Source: Lottia gigantea
Taxonomy: Eukaryota; Mollusca; Gastropoda; Lottiidae
Assembly (NCBI RefSeq): GCF_000327385.1
Contig: NW_008709379.1
Span: forward strand, 5,893,900-5,957,899
Length of the DNA: 64,000 nt
Reading direction: 5' to 3'
The notes below the pieces were generated by a model that was not told the DNA's origin, searched no databases, and was given only the letters and a program-made list of their open reading frames with translations. This document shows positions 28,225 through 54,149 of this stretch, piece by piece. Made by a program: the position numbers and the translations under genes. Position 1 is the stretch's first letter. Every line of letters begins with the position of its first letter.

Positions 28225-29515
28225 CACTCCGCTATAATTCATTTGCCATCTCTTCCCATATTCAAACACGAAATTCAACCTTCTACAACTTTTTCCAGAA
28301 ATCTCGTTGAAAGCTTTCCAATATGTCGAATGAAAGCCTGACCCATCCTCATTGTCTGCTAAAAAATTCAATACAGTGGTGTAACCTATTTTCGTGGATA
28401 TAAGGATTCAACACTGAATTTCGTCATAGTTAAAAAAAACGAAAAAAAAAATTTTATGTCATAGATGTTTCCTCAGATATTCTACAAAATAATTAAAATT
28501 GGTTTATTTCAATTTTCTTTATGAATCCTTCACTTTGACCCATATTTCATGAGCAACCATCTCGGCAATGGCGGCAGAATGCGTCACTCATTTTCGTGTA
28601 CAATGTTTGATCTATAAATAAGTCTAGAAAAACACGTTGTATGGATGCCGGGTGGTATAATTAACCTCTCTTAGTATTTATCTTTAATATCAATTCATTA
28701 TAACTAGTGTCAATTCCTTCAAAGAACCACGATTTAAAAAAAAAATAGTGACTGACAAAATAAGACACGTAGCGTGATTTATTGCTAAAAGTCACTGAAA
28801 CAACATAAGAATATGGCCCACTTTGTGTTCCATAGAAATTTTCTGCTGACACGGAATCCGCTAGTTGATCACGTGACTTCATTCGTTGGAATATAATCTA
28901 GCAGACAACACTTGGAATTCCGATTACCGCTTGGGATTATAAGGAAATTCGGCCGATAAAAAATGGTATCGTTTGGTAATAAGTGAAATCCGCCATTTTG
29001 TATTTGTCAAAGTACCGGTATACATTATTACATTTTACCTTGCTTTAAATTTACTGGATTCATTCTACTAGCTGATATTGTAGATAAAACCCATGTTTAT
29101 CAAAACAAACTAATGCGGAGGTCGCGCAAGGTCGCTCATGTAAATTATTAATCCTTGCCGGAAATCCACGAATAATAGGTTTCCACGAAATTAGGTTACT
29201 TGACTGTATATGATGAGCATGAAAATTTTGAGCTACTAAAATTGAAAGTAGACTACTTACCAGTTATACTCATCCGTTAGAGTTTGGCAGTTCACAAAAG
29301 GACTATTTTTAGAATTAGCCTTCCGCTTTTAAGTCGCTCATCATCTCACCAATGATAATGCAATTTCAGACATCAAATTCCAAATTTAGACCAAAAATTA
29401 CCAAAAAAATAGGCATGCAAATAACCCAAAATGGAGAGAGAAAGTAGATTTCTAAAAATCGCCTGGACTACATTGTTATTAAATCATTTACATAAAACGT
29501 TTTAGTGGAGTGAGT
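28225..29515. mobile_element. Candidate decayed DNA element with ACTCACTCC ends
   Basis: Left actcactccgct (from 28,225) and right agtggagtgagt (to about 29,515) are inverted. Inside, taacctattttcgtggatat (around 28,390) and ccacgaaattaggtta (around 29,190) also pair in inverted orientation with related flanks, so the element may be one long inverted-repeat unit or two nested ones. A clear target-site duplication was not found and no transposase frame is visible. Confidence 0.35.
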
Positions 29516-29770
29516 TTTCTATTTGTCTGAATAGATAACACCCTTAGCTTAATGTTGTCTGGTGAATTATTTCTATTTATTTACACCTGATTTAAAAATT
29601 TGAATGATGCATGTCATAAGTTTTACCTTCTAAATTTGAATATTGTGGGCATAGCCCACACTTACAATCCTTCTTTGGCTGAATAAGATGGATGTCAATA
29701 TCTACTAGACGACGAACGAAAGCTAAGTACTATAATAGTATTGCTATCAACTCGGCCTCAACTTTAAGCA

Positions 29771-30134
29771 TTATACCCCCATTTCACCTAGATTGTTTTC
29801 TTTAATTGGCATGATCTGGGCCAAATTGTCCCCTATGAAACATTTGTTTTATGGTCGATCGGCTGCATTTTTGCGAAATAGTCGGGAACCTGCGACCATT
29901 GCCTTATACCTTCGGGAACATCTGGCTCGATCGCTTTTTCGGTAGTGGACACTCAAAGGATTTAGGCGATCTCACTAGATTCTCCCCGAAGATATTAGGT
30001 AGTACTCGATTATGCTAGCAGGTTCCCGACTATATCGCAAAAATGCAGCCGATCAACCAAAAAAAAAAAACCAAATGATCGGGTACAACCGTACTATCAG
30101 GATCAAAATAATGCTTGGTGAAATGGGGGTATAA
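29771..30134. mobile_element. MITE with TTATACCCCC ends
   Basis: Ends are ttatacccccatttcacc on the left and ggtgaaatgggggtataa on the right, perfect inverted copies over 18 bases. Inner inverted segments (gatcggctgcatttttgcga and its partner near 30,040, and gtcgggaacctgc near 29,882 with its partner near 30,020) make most of the element self-complementary. No coding frame. The insertion target was probably TA or a TTA/TAA triplet, so the class could be Tc1/mariner- or Harbinger-like. The termini are close to those of the element at 61.1-61.5 kb. Confidence 0.8.
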
Positions 30135-30919
30135 CACTATCATTGTACCAGCCACAAATAGTAAAGTATATGATATTGGTCTGTGAAATGTGTTTGACAA
30201 TTATGAATATTAAGTAACGATCATCACAGACGATAATACTAACCAACAGCAACGGTACACCATTTCCTCTATTTGTCATAGGAATATAACTAAAAGATGT
30301 CATTTCTTTGTATAATCTTTTGAACATAATAAAACATTTGCTTATTATATAGGTAACAATAGGTAATTAAAAAAATTTGTTATTAACATCTCCTAAGTAC
30401 TGCAAAATAACATTAATTAACGTCAAGAGGCATTTTTATGTTCCCACTATAATTTTATATAAAAGACATATAATAGTTATTTTTACATCCTGTGCCTTAA
30501 CTAAAACTTATGACATGTAAGAAAATATTAGAACTGGGCTATGCAAATCAAAAGGTTAATTATAAACCAAACCTTAACTACCCGATAGTAAGATTAAGTA
30601 AGGATCCTATATACAAATACGGGCTATAAACCAGATTTCTGTACATGACCATGTTATACAGTTTGTCATTGATTCAAGCCTTAAAATTGCCCAGTTCTTA
30701 AAACGGAATAAATAACAATCACTACTCACTATAAACAAATAAACAACCATACTGGTTTAAAAACATAACAGATAACACGAAGATATTATAATTAAGGTAT
30801 ATTACATTATTATATTGAAGAGGTATGCGTATCCAGAAAAGTCAAATAAAATCAGTGCTTTAGTATTTTTATCATAGTGTATAAACCCATCATAGGACCA
30901 TCATCATTATATCAAATAT
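30135..30919. other. Non-coding, A-rich downstream flank of the TBK1 gene
   Basis: No gene or repeat end recognised. The stretch lies beyond the minisatellite that follows the TBK1 stop codon. Confidence 0.4.
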
Positions 30920-31690
30920 AAATCATTGACAGTAGTCAGTAGGGAATATGACCATTACATTAAATACAAATCATTGACAGAAATCTATTAAACAGTAGGA
31001 GATACAATAATGATCTTAAATATAAATCATTGACAGTAGTCTAATAAATCAGTAGGAGATATAATCATTAAAAATAAATCATTGACAGTAGTTTATTAAA
31101 TTGGTAAGAGATATAATTATTGACAGTAGTTTATTAAATTGGTAAGAGATATAATTATTGACAGTAATCTATTAAATTGGTAAGAGATATAATCATTGAC
31201 AGTAGTTTATTAAATTGGTAAGAGATATAATTATTGACAGTAGTTTATTAAATTGGTAAGAGATATAATCATTGACAGTAGTTTACTAAATTGGTAAGAG
31301 ATATAATTATTGACAGTAATCTATTAAATTGGTAAGAGATATAATCATTGACAGTAGTTTATTAAATTGGTAAGAGATATAATTATTGACAGTAGTTTAT
31401 TAAATTGGTAAGAGATATAATTATTGACAGTAATCTATTAAATTGGTAAGAGATATAATTATTGACAGTAATCTATTAAATTGGTAAGAGATATAATCAT
31501 TGACAGTAGTTTATTAAATTGGTAAGAGATATAATCATTGACAGTAGTTTATTAAATTGGTAAGAGATATAATCATTGACAGTAGTTTATTAATTGGTAT
31601 GAGGTATAATCATTGACAGTAGTTTATTAAATTGGTAAGAGATATAATCATTGACAGTAGTTTATTAATTGGTATGAGGTATAATCATAT
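30920..31690. repeat. 38-bp minisatellite with AATAAA in most units
   Basis: About 16 regular 38-bp units from roughly 31,078 to 31,690, typified by tgacagtagtttattaaatt then ggtaagagatataat. Three or four more degenerate, longer-spaced units extend left to about 30,920. On the minus strand, the sense strand of the TBK1 gene whose stop is at 31,921, units with tttattaa carry an AATAAA hexamer. About eleven of the regular units keep it; those with ctattaaa or tttactaa do not. There is no AATAAA between the stop codon and the array, so the array probably supplies the polyadenylation signals. Confidence 0.9.
31661..31666 (-). terminator. First AATAAA polyadenylation hexamer after the TBK1 stop
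   Basis: The first canonical AATAAA met downstream of the stop codon, about 255 bases beyond it, inside the first unit of the 38-bp minisatellite. Which repeat unit is used cannot be told from sequence. Confidence 0.45.
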
Positions 31691-31920
31691 CAAACAGGAA
31701 TTTATCTTATTAAATGTTTTAACAAGTTATAAAATGATGTTTTATAAATAATCAAGTTTGTAGTATGTATAACTATCATATGAACTAAACTATAAATAAA
31801 TATAATAGAATTCAACACCAGCCAGTTAAATAAATTGATTAAGACAACATAGCCATTATATCTATGACAAACATGAAAGACTTTTTATCACAGCTTATAC
31901 TTTTATGTTTTCTTTCGTTC

Positions 31921-44689
<12,769 letters not shown>

Positions 44690-44739
44690 GGTTACAAGGG
44701 GTAAGATAAGCTACTTTATGCTTCCCTTTCACATCAAAT
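44690..44739 (-). other. TBK1 5' UTR portion of the first coding exon
   Basis: An acceptor-like tttaattatag ends at 44,740, so the exon holding the ATG probably starts at 44,739 with about 50 untranslated bases. The upstream leader exon and promoter were not located. Confidence 0.45.
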
Positions 44740-47700
44740 CTATAATTAAATCAAATGAGTATTATGTAAGGTTGTGACCAAAGTATTAAACAATTATGTT
44801 GCTCTCTTAAAATGATGCCCAACCCTGTGCACTGTGTCATCAGGTGTTCCAAAACTGGGAGCTTGACTCCCTTGAAATAGTACTTATTGTACCAGTGTGT
44901 ATTATGTTTGAAAACAAGGCCTTTTTAATATTTAGATCCATCAGCATCGTATCCCGAATACAGGCGTGGACATGGTCTTATTAACCCTTATTAAACTAAG
45001 CCCACTACACTTCGGTTTGTGGGCATGGAAATGAGGTTCAAATTTGACCAATCAGATCGGTAAAACGGAATTGAGGTCATGTTTAGAAAACAAAACACAA
45101 AATTGATTTGCCGCCACCAATTTGAAGAGATAAGAACATAAGCTTGTTCTTTCCTCCTTCCAAAATCAGCTTCAATTCCTTAACAAATGTCTTGCTCAAT
45201 TCTGTATCGCCCATATTAATCGTCACACTGCTTTCGTTTTGTTTACATCAAAGGGTCCATAATGAGTGAATTGATTTGATTGGTTGAGATTTCCTAGCAA
45301 GATTTTAGGGCCAATTTCGTTTGGACTTAAGCTATTTATACGTAATTTCTCCCACTTATATAACCACAGCCTTGAGGAAACATTACATATGGGTTGTAGT
45401 TTGGGCACAATGATCATTCAGCTATGGTAGGCAACTCTTTATTTTTGTATATTAGATCAGAATTATTTCAACTCTGCATTTAGAATTATTTGCATTTAAT
45501 TGTAATCTATGTATTGTTAGCAGTAGGCTGTAATTGACACTAAACTACATAAGTAAAAACACTTCTGCAACAACAACTTTACAAGTATAGATTTGATATT
45601 GGAAAGTCTTCACAAAAAACGGAAAAATGTTACAATCCTTGTGTTTCCATCCCATTAAAATCGAATATAAAATAACAGTTCCTACGTGGGCAGTTCTGTA
45701 GGCTTAGGTGTTTGTCAAAATTGCCCTCCAGAAGTAATTAAAATATACAGTATAAGCTTACAGCTAGGAAATTTTAGGTTGTAACATAGCGGTTAAGTAA
45801 TGTTACAAAAGCAGTGGCACAGGCATGCAGTGGATACACGTCTGAAGAAAACCATTAAAATAGTCCGGAGACGGGTGGAGATCATGGAGGGGAACGGCAT
45901 ATATATTTCACTCCCCCTAAAACATAGCCATTAATGAAAATTCATTCATACAATTGACCTGGACGTCATATTCACTTCATTTATTCAATTGACCACTATA
46001 GTTCATAAATATATAATTAAATATAAGAGATAAATTGCACATTGGAGGTAACTCCCAGAGAGGTTAAGAGATAATTGTAGGCCTATTTCATGGTGCCAAA
46101 TAGTTCGAACGATAAAATAATCGCAATAATCATTATTGCATTATTCAGTCAGGGAAGAATAACTAATGATTATTTCCATATAATTGTCGTTTCAATCTAC
46201 ACAAAAGCAGTTCCCTCGTCCTAAAAACTGACCTTAAACTATATCTGCGACACAAAGTTTTTTCTCAGCGGCATACCATGGACCCTATACAAATAACCTT
46301 GAACTTTAAATTCGCTGGGAAATGTAAGGAAATCGTGTTTCCAGACGAATAATTCTTAATTATTTCTCAGTGGGCTACCTAAACTGCCCCACTTAATTGG
46401 ACTTTTGACCCCCCAAAAGGACCTGTCAGTAACCAGAACCACCTAGATTTATCTTGTGCGTTGAGTCATAATATCAGACAATTTTCTGACGGTGAATAGA
46501 CCACATGAAGGATAATTTTTTAAACTACACTCTCACTTCAGGCTCTATTATTATTAGTATTAAATGGCCTACATACACAGTATCAATATCATACTGATGA
46601 TACATACAGTCAGTGTTAATGGTCCCACCAGGCTAGAGTCTAAAGACTAAATATTAATAATTGTGCATAGCCATTGGCATTATTATTAGTTTTAAGGTGC
46701 TATCATTAGAGTTCTATACCTGTCATTGAAACGAAGGAAAGCTTAATTCTTTAAAATATTAGCCCTTTGAGTAACTTCTCCAAAATGTCAATAATTGCGG
46801 CCATGTTTGATATTCGCCCCGCAGTGGTTTGTTTCACTAAGTCTTATAACTCACTAACTACTTGTTTAAATTTTTATTTTATATATATTATTTTTATATA
46901 CTATACACTAATCACACACAGGTATAATATTTATTTCAATAGTATGTCGTACAGTGAAAAGAGAAAGAAGGGGACATCCATGTTGAAGATCTTAGACTCA
47001 TATTAAACGAAAGGGAATGTTTAGAGCTTGTTTATAGATTGAGCTTATTTCAGGGCAGTACAGTATTTACCGCCGTCTCCCGAATGTATGTTAAGGGGAT
47101 ATTACTCTATTTACTCGTTTTAATGAAACAACATTTAATTTATGTATTTGTTGTAGGGTGAATTTATTGTAGATTAATGGTAGTTATTTTCAGTCATTGT
47201 ATTAATCTAACCACCAGTTAAAGGCGCATTTCACTGCTTCTATTCCTTTGCGATATCTTTCTCTGTCTCAGAGCTTTCATAACATCAGTTTCTGTAGGCA
47301 TCAGCTAGAACACTAAAATATTGGCACCTTTGCTACCCAATGTAGATTACGTCAAGTTTATTTTTACTTGCTGTAGCCCAGGCAGGTCGTTGTGATAATT
47401 GTGACTAACCTGGTTGAAATTCCTGCGGCTCAGTCTCCAAGACTGACTTCACTTGACTTCAGTATTCTACGACTGCACTTCAGGCAGTTTTACATTAGAA
47501 AGTATGAATTAATGAGATGAATTTAATAGGCGAACTTTCAAATTTAGGCTGAAATAAAAGAAGACAAACATTTTGTTTTGGGAATATTACTAAATCACCA
47601 AAGTTATGATTATTGAGTAACACCATGTGGTGGAATGACTTGGAAAAATACCAGTTTTTCTAACATCACCAGCAGAAGAATTCCAATGAGTTACCAATCA

Positions 47701-49600
47701 AGAAAGGTCTGTAAAAATACATGGACATTATGATAGGTTAAATAATAACATGATAATTCATTAGAAACACCAATTAATCACAGTTTGCTTAATTCAATAC
47801 TAAAAAATAAGGAAACCCATCTTTAAGCTGTCGTCCACCATGACGGCGGCTTCCAAAGCAAAACTAGATCAACAGTGACTGACGGTGGAGGCTTACAGGT
47901 CTACTTTTTACCCACAGTTGAAAGCACAAGCGAACTCCTACAGCTCCTATGTTTCGTGTCATAAAATAAGATAATTTCATTACCGGTACCATAAAAGACA
48001 GTATAATATATGCAACATACATTCATTATTCAATGGTACAATATGAAAGAAGGAAACAATACAAATACACTATCTACCAAAAACTAAAACATATAACTAA
48101 TGATAATAATCAGTCTAAAAATGACGAGATCATGATAATTTAAATAACACATAGTAGGCCTATAATATGATATAAACTTACATAGGTTACATACATTACT
48201 CATGCAATGATACAAAATGAAAATTATGACGAGATCAAGATGAAATATGGCAATTACGATTAAAGAGCCAACAAGAGTTTATCGGATGAATGGTTGTGGA
48301 CGGAGTCTACGTCATAACACAGAAGTGTTATCTACCCTTCATCCGGGTTCCTGCAGAGAAAAGCGCCATTGTTTTTTAATTCTTAGTTAAAAAAAAAATT
48401 GGTTAGTTCAATTCAAAGCCTTTTCGGCAGATAATTCAGTTAATGTTGTCGAGGGGGGTGATGGGGGTTAAATCATCACACCAAAGGTTCAAATTAATAG
48501 ATTTAATAATCAACAAAAAACCCTGAAAGTACAAAGAAACATAATTACAAACAGGTCATAAAGTAAAGGTAAAACTTAATCACAATAGAATATATATTAT
48601 ATAGGCAAACATAGGTTATAACTACCGAACTGTATGAAATATACAGAGGAATATAAATACCAATACAAAACCTATGCTTAACACACTAATACATACTAAC
48701 TGAAATACTTAGCTATGCACAATACAATATAATATATATATATATAATAATGCTTACCCTAAAAGGGGTTTAAACGCTAACCAAAGTTAAGGTGTAGCAC
48801 CTTAACCCAAAGGGTTATATAAAGGGAATCTGTAATAAAATAATGTAGGTTATGAATGTAATGAATGTAATGGATTAAATATAAGAATTAATGAAATGTA
48901 ATATTTGACTGCAGAAATGTATGTGCTTAACTTAACCAAATTACAATATGGCCGACACCTTAGTTACCAACACCAACAAAGATATAAAGTACCGGTACAG
49001 AACTTTTACATACCTATACTAAAAGTTATCCTACGTTCCAAATCCAAAGTACACACCGGAAAAGTGTATACAAACACTAAATGAAAACTATAAACCTAAT
49101 TGAAGAAACTTCAATTACACCATATTACAGAAAATACAATACTGAATGACAGAACAACCATCCTACAAATTCAAACTATATAGACAGAATGACCACAAAG
49201 ACATAAGGAAAATACAACTAAGGGGGTCATTACAGCTCAGATGAACAAATATAGACACCAAGATGAATAAAGATCAGAACCAGAGAAAAGATATAGAAAG
49301 GTAGAAAAGGCAGTGAAGTGTAACTGTTACTTTAATACTGTGAACTGAAAACAACTAATTACAATTAAAACCAGTTTAATTACACCCTTCAACTTTAAGT
49401 ACATTCTTATTGGGCTTCCTTCATTATTAACATTCTAAGGAACCCCTGACAGAGACTAATTGGAATTTTCGGAACAAACAAAGTGTTTGTTAGTTGTTAC
49501 TGTCCTGTAGATCTAGTACAGTAGTGTTATTGTTAGGCTAACTGTGTCTGTTAGTTAGTGGCGGATAATTTTTCTGCAGATTTGAAGTGTTCAGAATGGA
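44740..49600. other. Intergenic stretch between the two genes
   Basis: No exon can be supported. The sequence near 45,790-45,830 is an inverted relative of 14,980-15,005 (dispersed repeat). Around 48,270-48,345, cggatgaa and ttcatccg bracket a second small hairpin (ataacac/gtgttat). From 48.4 to 49.4 kb the plus strand is unusually A-rich. The TBK1 promoter and leader should lie in the right-hand part of 44.7-46 kb but were not identified. Confidence 0.35.
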
Positions 49601-49621
49601 AGCACAACGTATTAGTAGAGT

Positions 49622-49831
49622 TTGGTTTTAGGTAGTTCACACGTGAATCGTTTGAATATTCATCTCAAGCTAAGAAATAGCAATTTGCAACCATATTTTG
49701 GTGTATATTCCCCTATCTATGTGACTTTCTTCGGAAAAAGGGGTGGTACAATCAACAATGATAATCTGTGTAACCAGTTTGTAGAGGAAGCACAACCTAA
49801 TCATGTCACGGTGTTGTCCCCCAATCTTTGA
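49622..49831 (+). pseudogene. SGNH-hydrolase-like fragment, probably a retroelement fossil
   Basis: The frame begins VLGSSHVNRL, resembling the first block of SGNH/GDSL hydrolases (GDSHVRRL type), followed by a TFFGKRGG segment and PNHVTVLSPNL, like the later VvLhlG block. Such domains occur as an accessory frame in some tyrosine-recombinase retroelements (Ngaro/DIRS kin), so this may be a broken, old piece of one. No other part of such an element was recognised. Confidence 0.3.
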
Positions 49832-49839
49832 TGTTTATG

Positions 49840-50040
49840 GATTTGTTAAGTACCATGAAGTGTAATTTAGTTTAATTAGAATTTTGTACTTGTTTTATAT
49901 AATTTTGTTTACGTCATTTGTTAATGTTAATAAATGACCTTTTCGATTCAAATCAATTGTGTTAACATCAAACGAGCCCAACATCAGGGGAGATAAACCA
50001 TTTTATACACATACACATACCTCAACGGATTTTATTCACA
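49840..50040. other. Short non-coding spacer
   Basis: Nothing recognised beyond AT-rich sequence. Confidence 0.3.
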
Positions 50041-50225
50041 TGTTATATTTTAGTCATTGGACATGGACAATAACTCTGAAACCCTTCAACCGATTGTAAC
50101 CAATTTTTGAACTTGACCGAGATCTCATCAATATATACAAGCATACCAAGTTTCATCGTGTAAAACTGTAGTTTCTGTCGTGCCTACAAGTAACGTGAAC
50201 GGACGGGCAGGCGCATAAAAATACA
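50040..50225 (+). mobile_element. Pearl-like element fragment
   Basis: Core monomer motifs (ggacaataactctgaaaccc; accaagtttcatc) and the end acggacgggcaggcgcataa. The head is missing. Confidence 0.65.
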
Positions 50226-50689
50226 AAAGAAACTAAAAACAGCAGAACTACACTAACAAAAGCAGTAAAACTATTAACAGTTATATACATTTATCATTCA
50301 TCTGATTATGTTGCTCTATTTTTTCAAGAAAGAGTTGTTTTTTAATTTTATCAAAACATTGATTGAGGTAAAGAGTTCCATAAACAGGGGCCTTGAATTT
50401 CAAGCTATTCTTATAAATGGATCTAAAAGGTTTTGAAATAAGGAATCTGGTTAATGGATGCATATGGTGTTTTTTTATATTGAAGAATATTTTGAAGATT
50501 AAGATTTCCTATTTTAGAAAAGTTTTGAAATAGAAGATGATGATGTGGAGAAGTATTCATTTTTGAAGTCTATTTCAGAGCTGTTGAAGAATAATTATTA
50601 CAAGTATTTCAAATAGCGAAGCAGTAATCAATGTAGGATTTAAAATGAGCGTTATAGAATAATTTAACAAGGTTTGGATAAAGGAGGGG

Positions 50690-51145
50690 TATTTGAACGG
50701 TGGGTGTAAAATTCCGAATTCCCGAACTGTCCATACTGTCCGAATTGGGTCAGAAAAGAAAAAAAATTGAAATTAAATTTGAGCCAAAGGTCGTGCAAAA
50801 ATTCGGGAAGCAAAACATTTTACATCAAAAAAACGAATATTGTTAAAGCTTTCATTTGGTCAAATCACAATTTCTTTCTTTATTTTTAGTGTACACCGTG
50901 CTAATTTATAATAATGCCGTCTATGAATTGACATTTTTGATTTTTAATAAATATAATCGCTATTATTCAATGGACACTTTTTGTTGTTTTGTGATCGAAG
51001 GCGTCTTCCCATTATCTGCCTTGAATAGTAACCATGACATATCAAGGTGACGACACAGTGGGAGATTTAAATCTAAATAGCTACCAAAAGTTTGAACTCT
51101 TGGTTCTTGCTGTTCCTCACAACCAGGCAGCATCTTTTTTCTCCG
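50690..51145 (+). repeat. Dispersed repeat X, copy 1
   Basis: Starts ggtgggtgtaaaattccgaa and shares ggtcagaaaag, cgggaagcaaaacatttta, taataatgccgtc and a coding-like end (KFELLVLAV, HNQAAS) with the copies at 56.07 kb (plus) and 56.6-57.05 kb (minus). Origin unknown. Confidence 0.7.
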
Positions 51146-51335
51146 TTTTTTTTTACCAGATGGAGGCTGGTAATGACTTAAAAAGTTTTTAATTAAAAAT
51201 TCATTGAATTAGGCTATCATCAAGGTGGAAATTATTTTCACCCAGGTGTAAGTTTAAGTTTTTAATCAAAATTTAAACGAATTATCACCTAAAAGCTTGT
51301 AGAATTGATACGGGTCTGTAAATGCTTGCCAAACC

Positions 51336-51341
51336 TTTATT
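51336..51341 (-). terminator. AATAAA polyadenylation hexamer of the TNF-receptor gene
   Basis: Minus-strand AATAAA about 50 bases after the stop at 51,390. This would give a very short 3' UTR; a later signal is possible. Confidence 0.45.
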
Positions 51342-51389
51342 GCCAGATTTATAGATTGGCAATACTTTAGCCTGCTTTTGATTTGAATG

Positions 51390-52006
51390 CTATGATGCTG
51401 TGTTGTGTGTTATAAATGGTTGTTTGGGGTTAGTTTGATCTTCGTCCATATCAGACACACCGATTTCTGTGCACTGTATGTCGAGTGGGTCAGCCCCATT
51501 GTGGTTTGTCTTAGTTATGTTTTGCTCCAATGCAACCGTGCTATTTTTGATGCCCATGGGTTCAATAGGTTGTTTAAGGTTAGTCTGCTGCTCTTCATCC
51601 GAATCAGACACATTGATTTCTTTGGGTTGTGTTCCATTTGGATATGTCATATCTGTGTTGTGCACTGATTCTACCGTGTTTTGTAGGTTGTCCACTGAGT
51701 CAATTTTATCATGATTAGGGATACCACTCTGACCATCGTCAGAAACTTGTATAGGTGAATATTTGCAGTTATTATCACAGGAAACACATTGGTCATCATT
51801 CCTTGTATTCCTTGTCTTATCAAGTTGTTCCTTAACCTTTTCGACTAGGTCATTTCTATTTATGTGTTTTAAAGCTGTCATAATCATTTCTTGACTTGGA
51901 TCATTAGTCTGTTCGTACCACATGTCCATAAACTTATAGAATTTTGTTTCTACATTTGTATCATTTAACTGACCATATTTAGCAGGTGCGTTAAATTCAG
52001 GGTTTT
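51390..52006 (-). CDS. TNF-receptor exon 7: rest of death domain and cytoplasmic tail
   Basis: Residues 294-498 and stop TAG. Death domain continues: YKFMDMWYEQTNDPSQEMIM, ALKHINRNDLVEKVKEQL. The 143-residue tail is polar and acidic, rich in Asn, Asp, Gln and Ser, with two related blocks suggesting internal duplication. Acceptor tcttctag. Confidence 0.92.
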
Positions 52007-54149
52007 CTAGAAGAAAAAAACAAATATTCAAACGAGGTGAAATAAGCAAGGTGAATTGGTTGTCACCCCCCGCGGCGAAACGGTAAGAACATATATTTTA
52101 AATAAGCATAAAAATAGAATCGACGACACTGATGAAGATTGTATTATATTTCTATTTGTGTTAGCAAATATGCTTATGATCATTCTTAAATTGACGAATG
52201 AATAATTACCTAATTCGGCAACAAATAAATCAAACGGGTGCAGATTATCTACCAATATCTTTCGGATTTTAATCATCCATGCAGGCTTCGCATTCGAATT
52301 ACCATGCGCTTCTGAAAACAAAGATGTCCAGTTCTAAGTATGTGAAATGTTCTAACGGAAATGTCGATGGACATACTTAACCTTAATCCCAACATGAAAT
52401 ATTCGCACATCAATGCTAAAACACAGACTGTTTTGTGTTTCAGAGTATGTAGTTTGGCTGGTTTCATCTAAATTGAGATAACAAAAAATAGTCTACCGGT
52501 TGGTTATTTCGAAATTAAATCCCAACCCCTTCAGCAGCATAAACAAATGCCTTCATTCTTGGGATCTTAATTCAGCAAATAGCGAAAAAGGCTGAAAATC
52601 AAACACTGCATGGAAAACATCTCTTTTCAGGCCTTTTATTGGTATACCATCATTGATCGGTACAGTGTATTTACAAGTATTTTCTTTTCTCCGAGGTCTG
52701 GTAAAAAATCTCTCAAGAATGAAAGTAGAAACTTAAATAAATACCTGTTCTGAATCCAGACCCGCAACCAGCTCAATGTGCCAAGAGGGACAGTCGCAAT
52801 AGCTGACCCCCCCCCCCCCATCCCTGCTTAGTTACGGTACTGTCTGACTCACTTTAGATTTTGTCTTTATTTATTTTTTAGGTCATGCTTTGGAGGTAGG
52901 CGCTCTGATTTCTAAATCACTCTATGGTTGAATTATATTTCGTTTCTATTAAATCAAAACGCGAATGCAAACACTTACAGTTTAGTCAAGTTTTGTCAAA
53001 TATATTGATGTGAACAAAACAGCTGAACTTATTTTGATAGCCATTCCTATCCTCCGGTTGACTTAATTGCACATAGCAAAAATTCACAACCCCAAATAAC
53101 AAAATAGTAGTAAAGTAAATGAATACTTTAATTATTGTGGCCAAAATATATTCAAATTTTACAAATTAAGACTATGCGCGTCTGTAACCAGTAAAATAAT
53201 GAACTCACTATCTAACTAACGAGCAGATATAACGAAAACAAGATGAAAACCAATCACAGGTATTGAAAGGGTTAATCTGACCAGTGCTGACCTGAACTAA
53301 TTTACACTTAAACTCATTATACGAAATAAAAATAGAAATATCTTCATTTATACTTAAACTCACTCTACGAAGGAGAAAATAAAAAAAGTTAAAGGAGTTG
53401 CCAATTAAACATTTTATATATAAAATACTAAAATTGGTTAAGCAAGTATGGAACTAGTTGGATTTTGCAAACTCGACAGGCTTGCTAAAAATTAGAAAAA
53501 TTCAACATAAGCCCTTTAAAAACATCTCCGGTGTCAACGCAGAAAAGCTTAAGAAATAATTTAACTAATGAATATAAAAGATACAATCGTTTTCCAAATA
53601 TGAGTTTTGACAAGTCTTATTACTTTCCGAGGAAGTATGGCCAGTAGGGCTGTGAATAGATACATACGTGAAGATTGGGATAACAGTTCTACATTTCTGC
53701 TATCAGCAAGAGGTCTTCCTTCTTCTTCTGTAACCCGATGGGCATTACCTGCAATCAAAACAATAAGATATATTTATCTTGTTTATAACTTAAAATGAAT
53801 CATAAACAACAGTGGAAAAAAAAATGAAATGAAATGAATAGAGTTTTACGTCCCACTTTTCTGCACCATGTGGGCTAATGAAGACGAGCAACGCCATGCA
53901 AGATGCAATGAGTGAAATTTTGCCAGGACAGCGGCATTAGCCTGCTCTTTTTCGATTTCCAACTGTCGATGGATCTTTAACGTGCACAGCCTGTAGCACA
54001 CGGGACCTCGGTTTATTGTCCAATCCAAACGACTAGACGCTTTTTCCATGTCAGCCCCTCTTACCTGCATAACTGAGAGTGGGAAACCGGGTTGAAAAAT
54101 CCGAAGGTATTATCTCGACCTATGCCGGGATTGAACCCTGGACCTTCCC

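Noticed and set aside
30920-31690. The 38-bp array as a CRISPR-like or coding repeat
   Set aside because: No unique spacers and no open frame through the units; it is a plain minisatellite in animal DNA.
51405-51714. Plus-strand frames of 81-87 codons opposite the receptor tail
   Set aside because: They are the antisense of exon 7, whose minus frame is continuous with the death domain.
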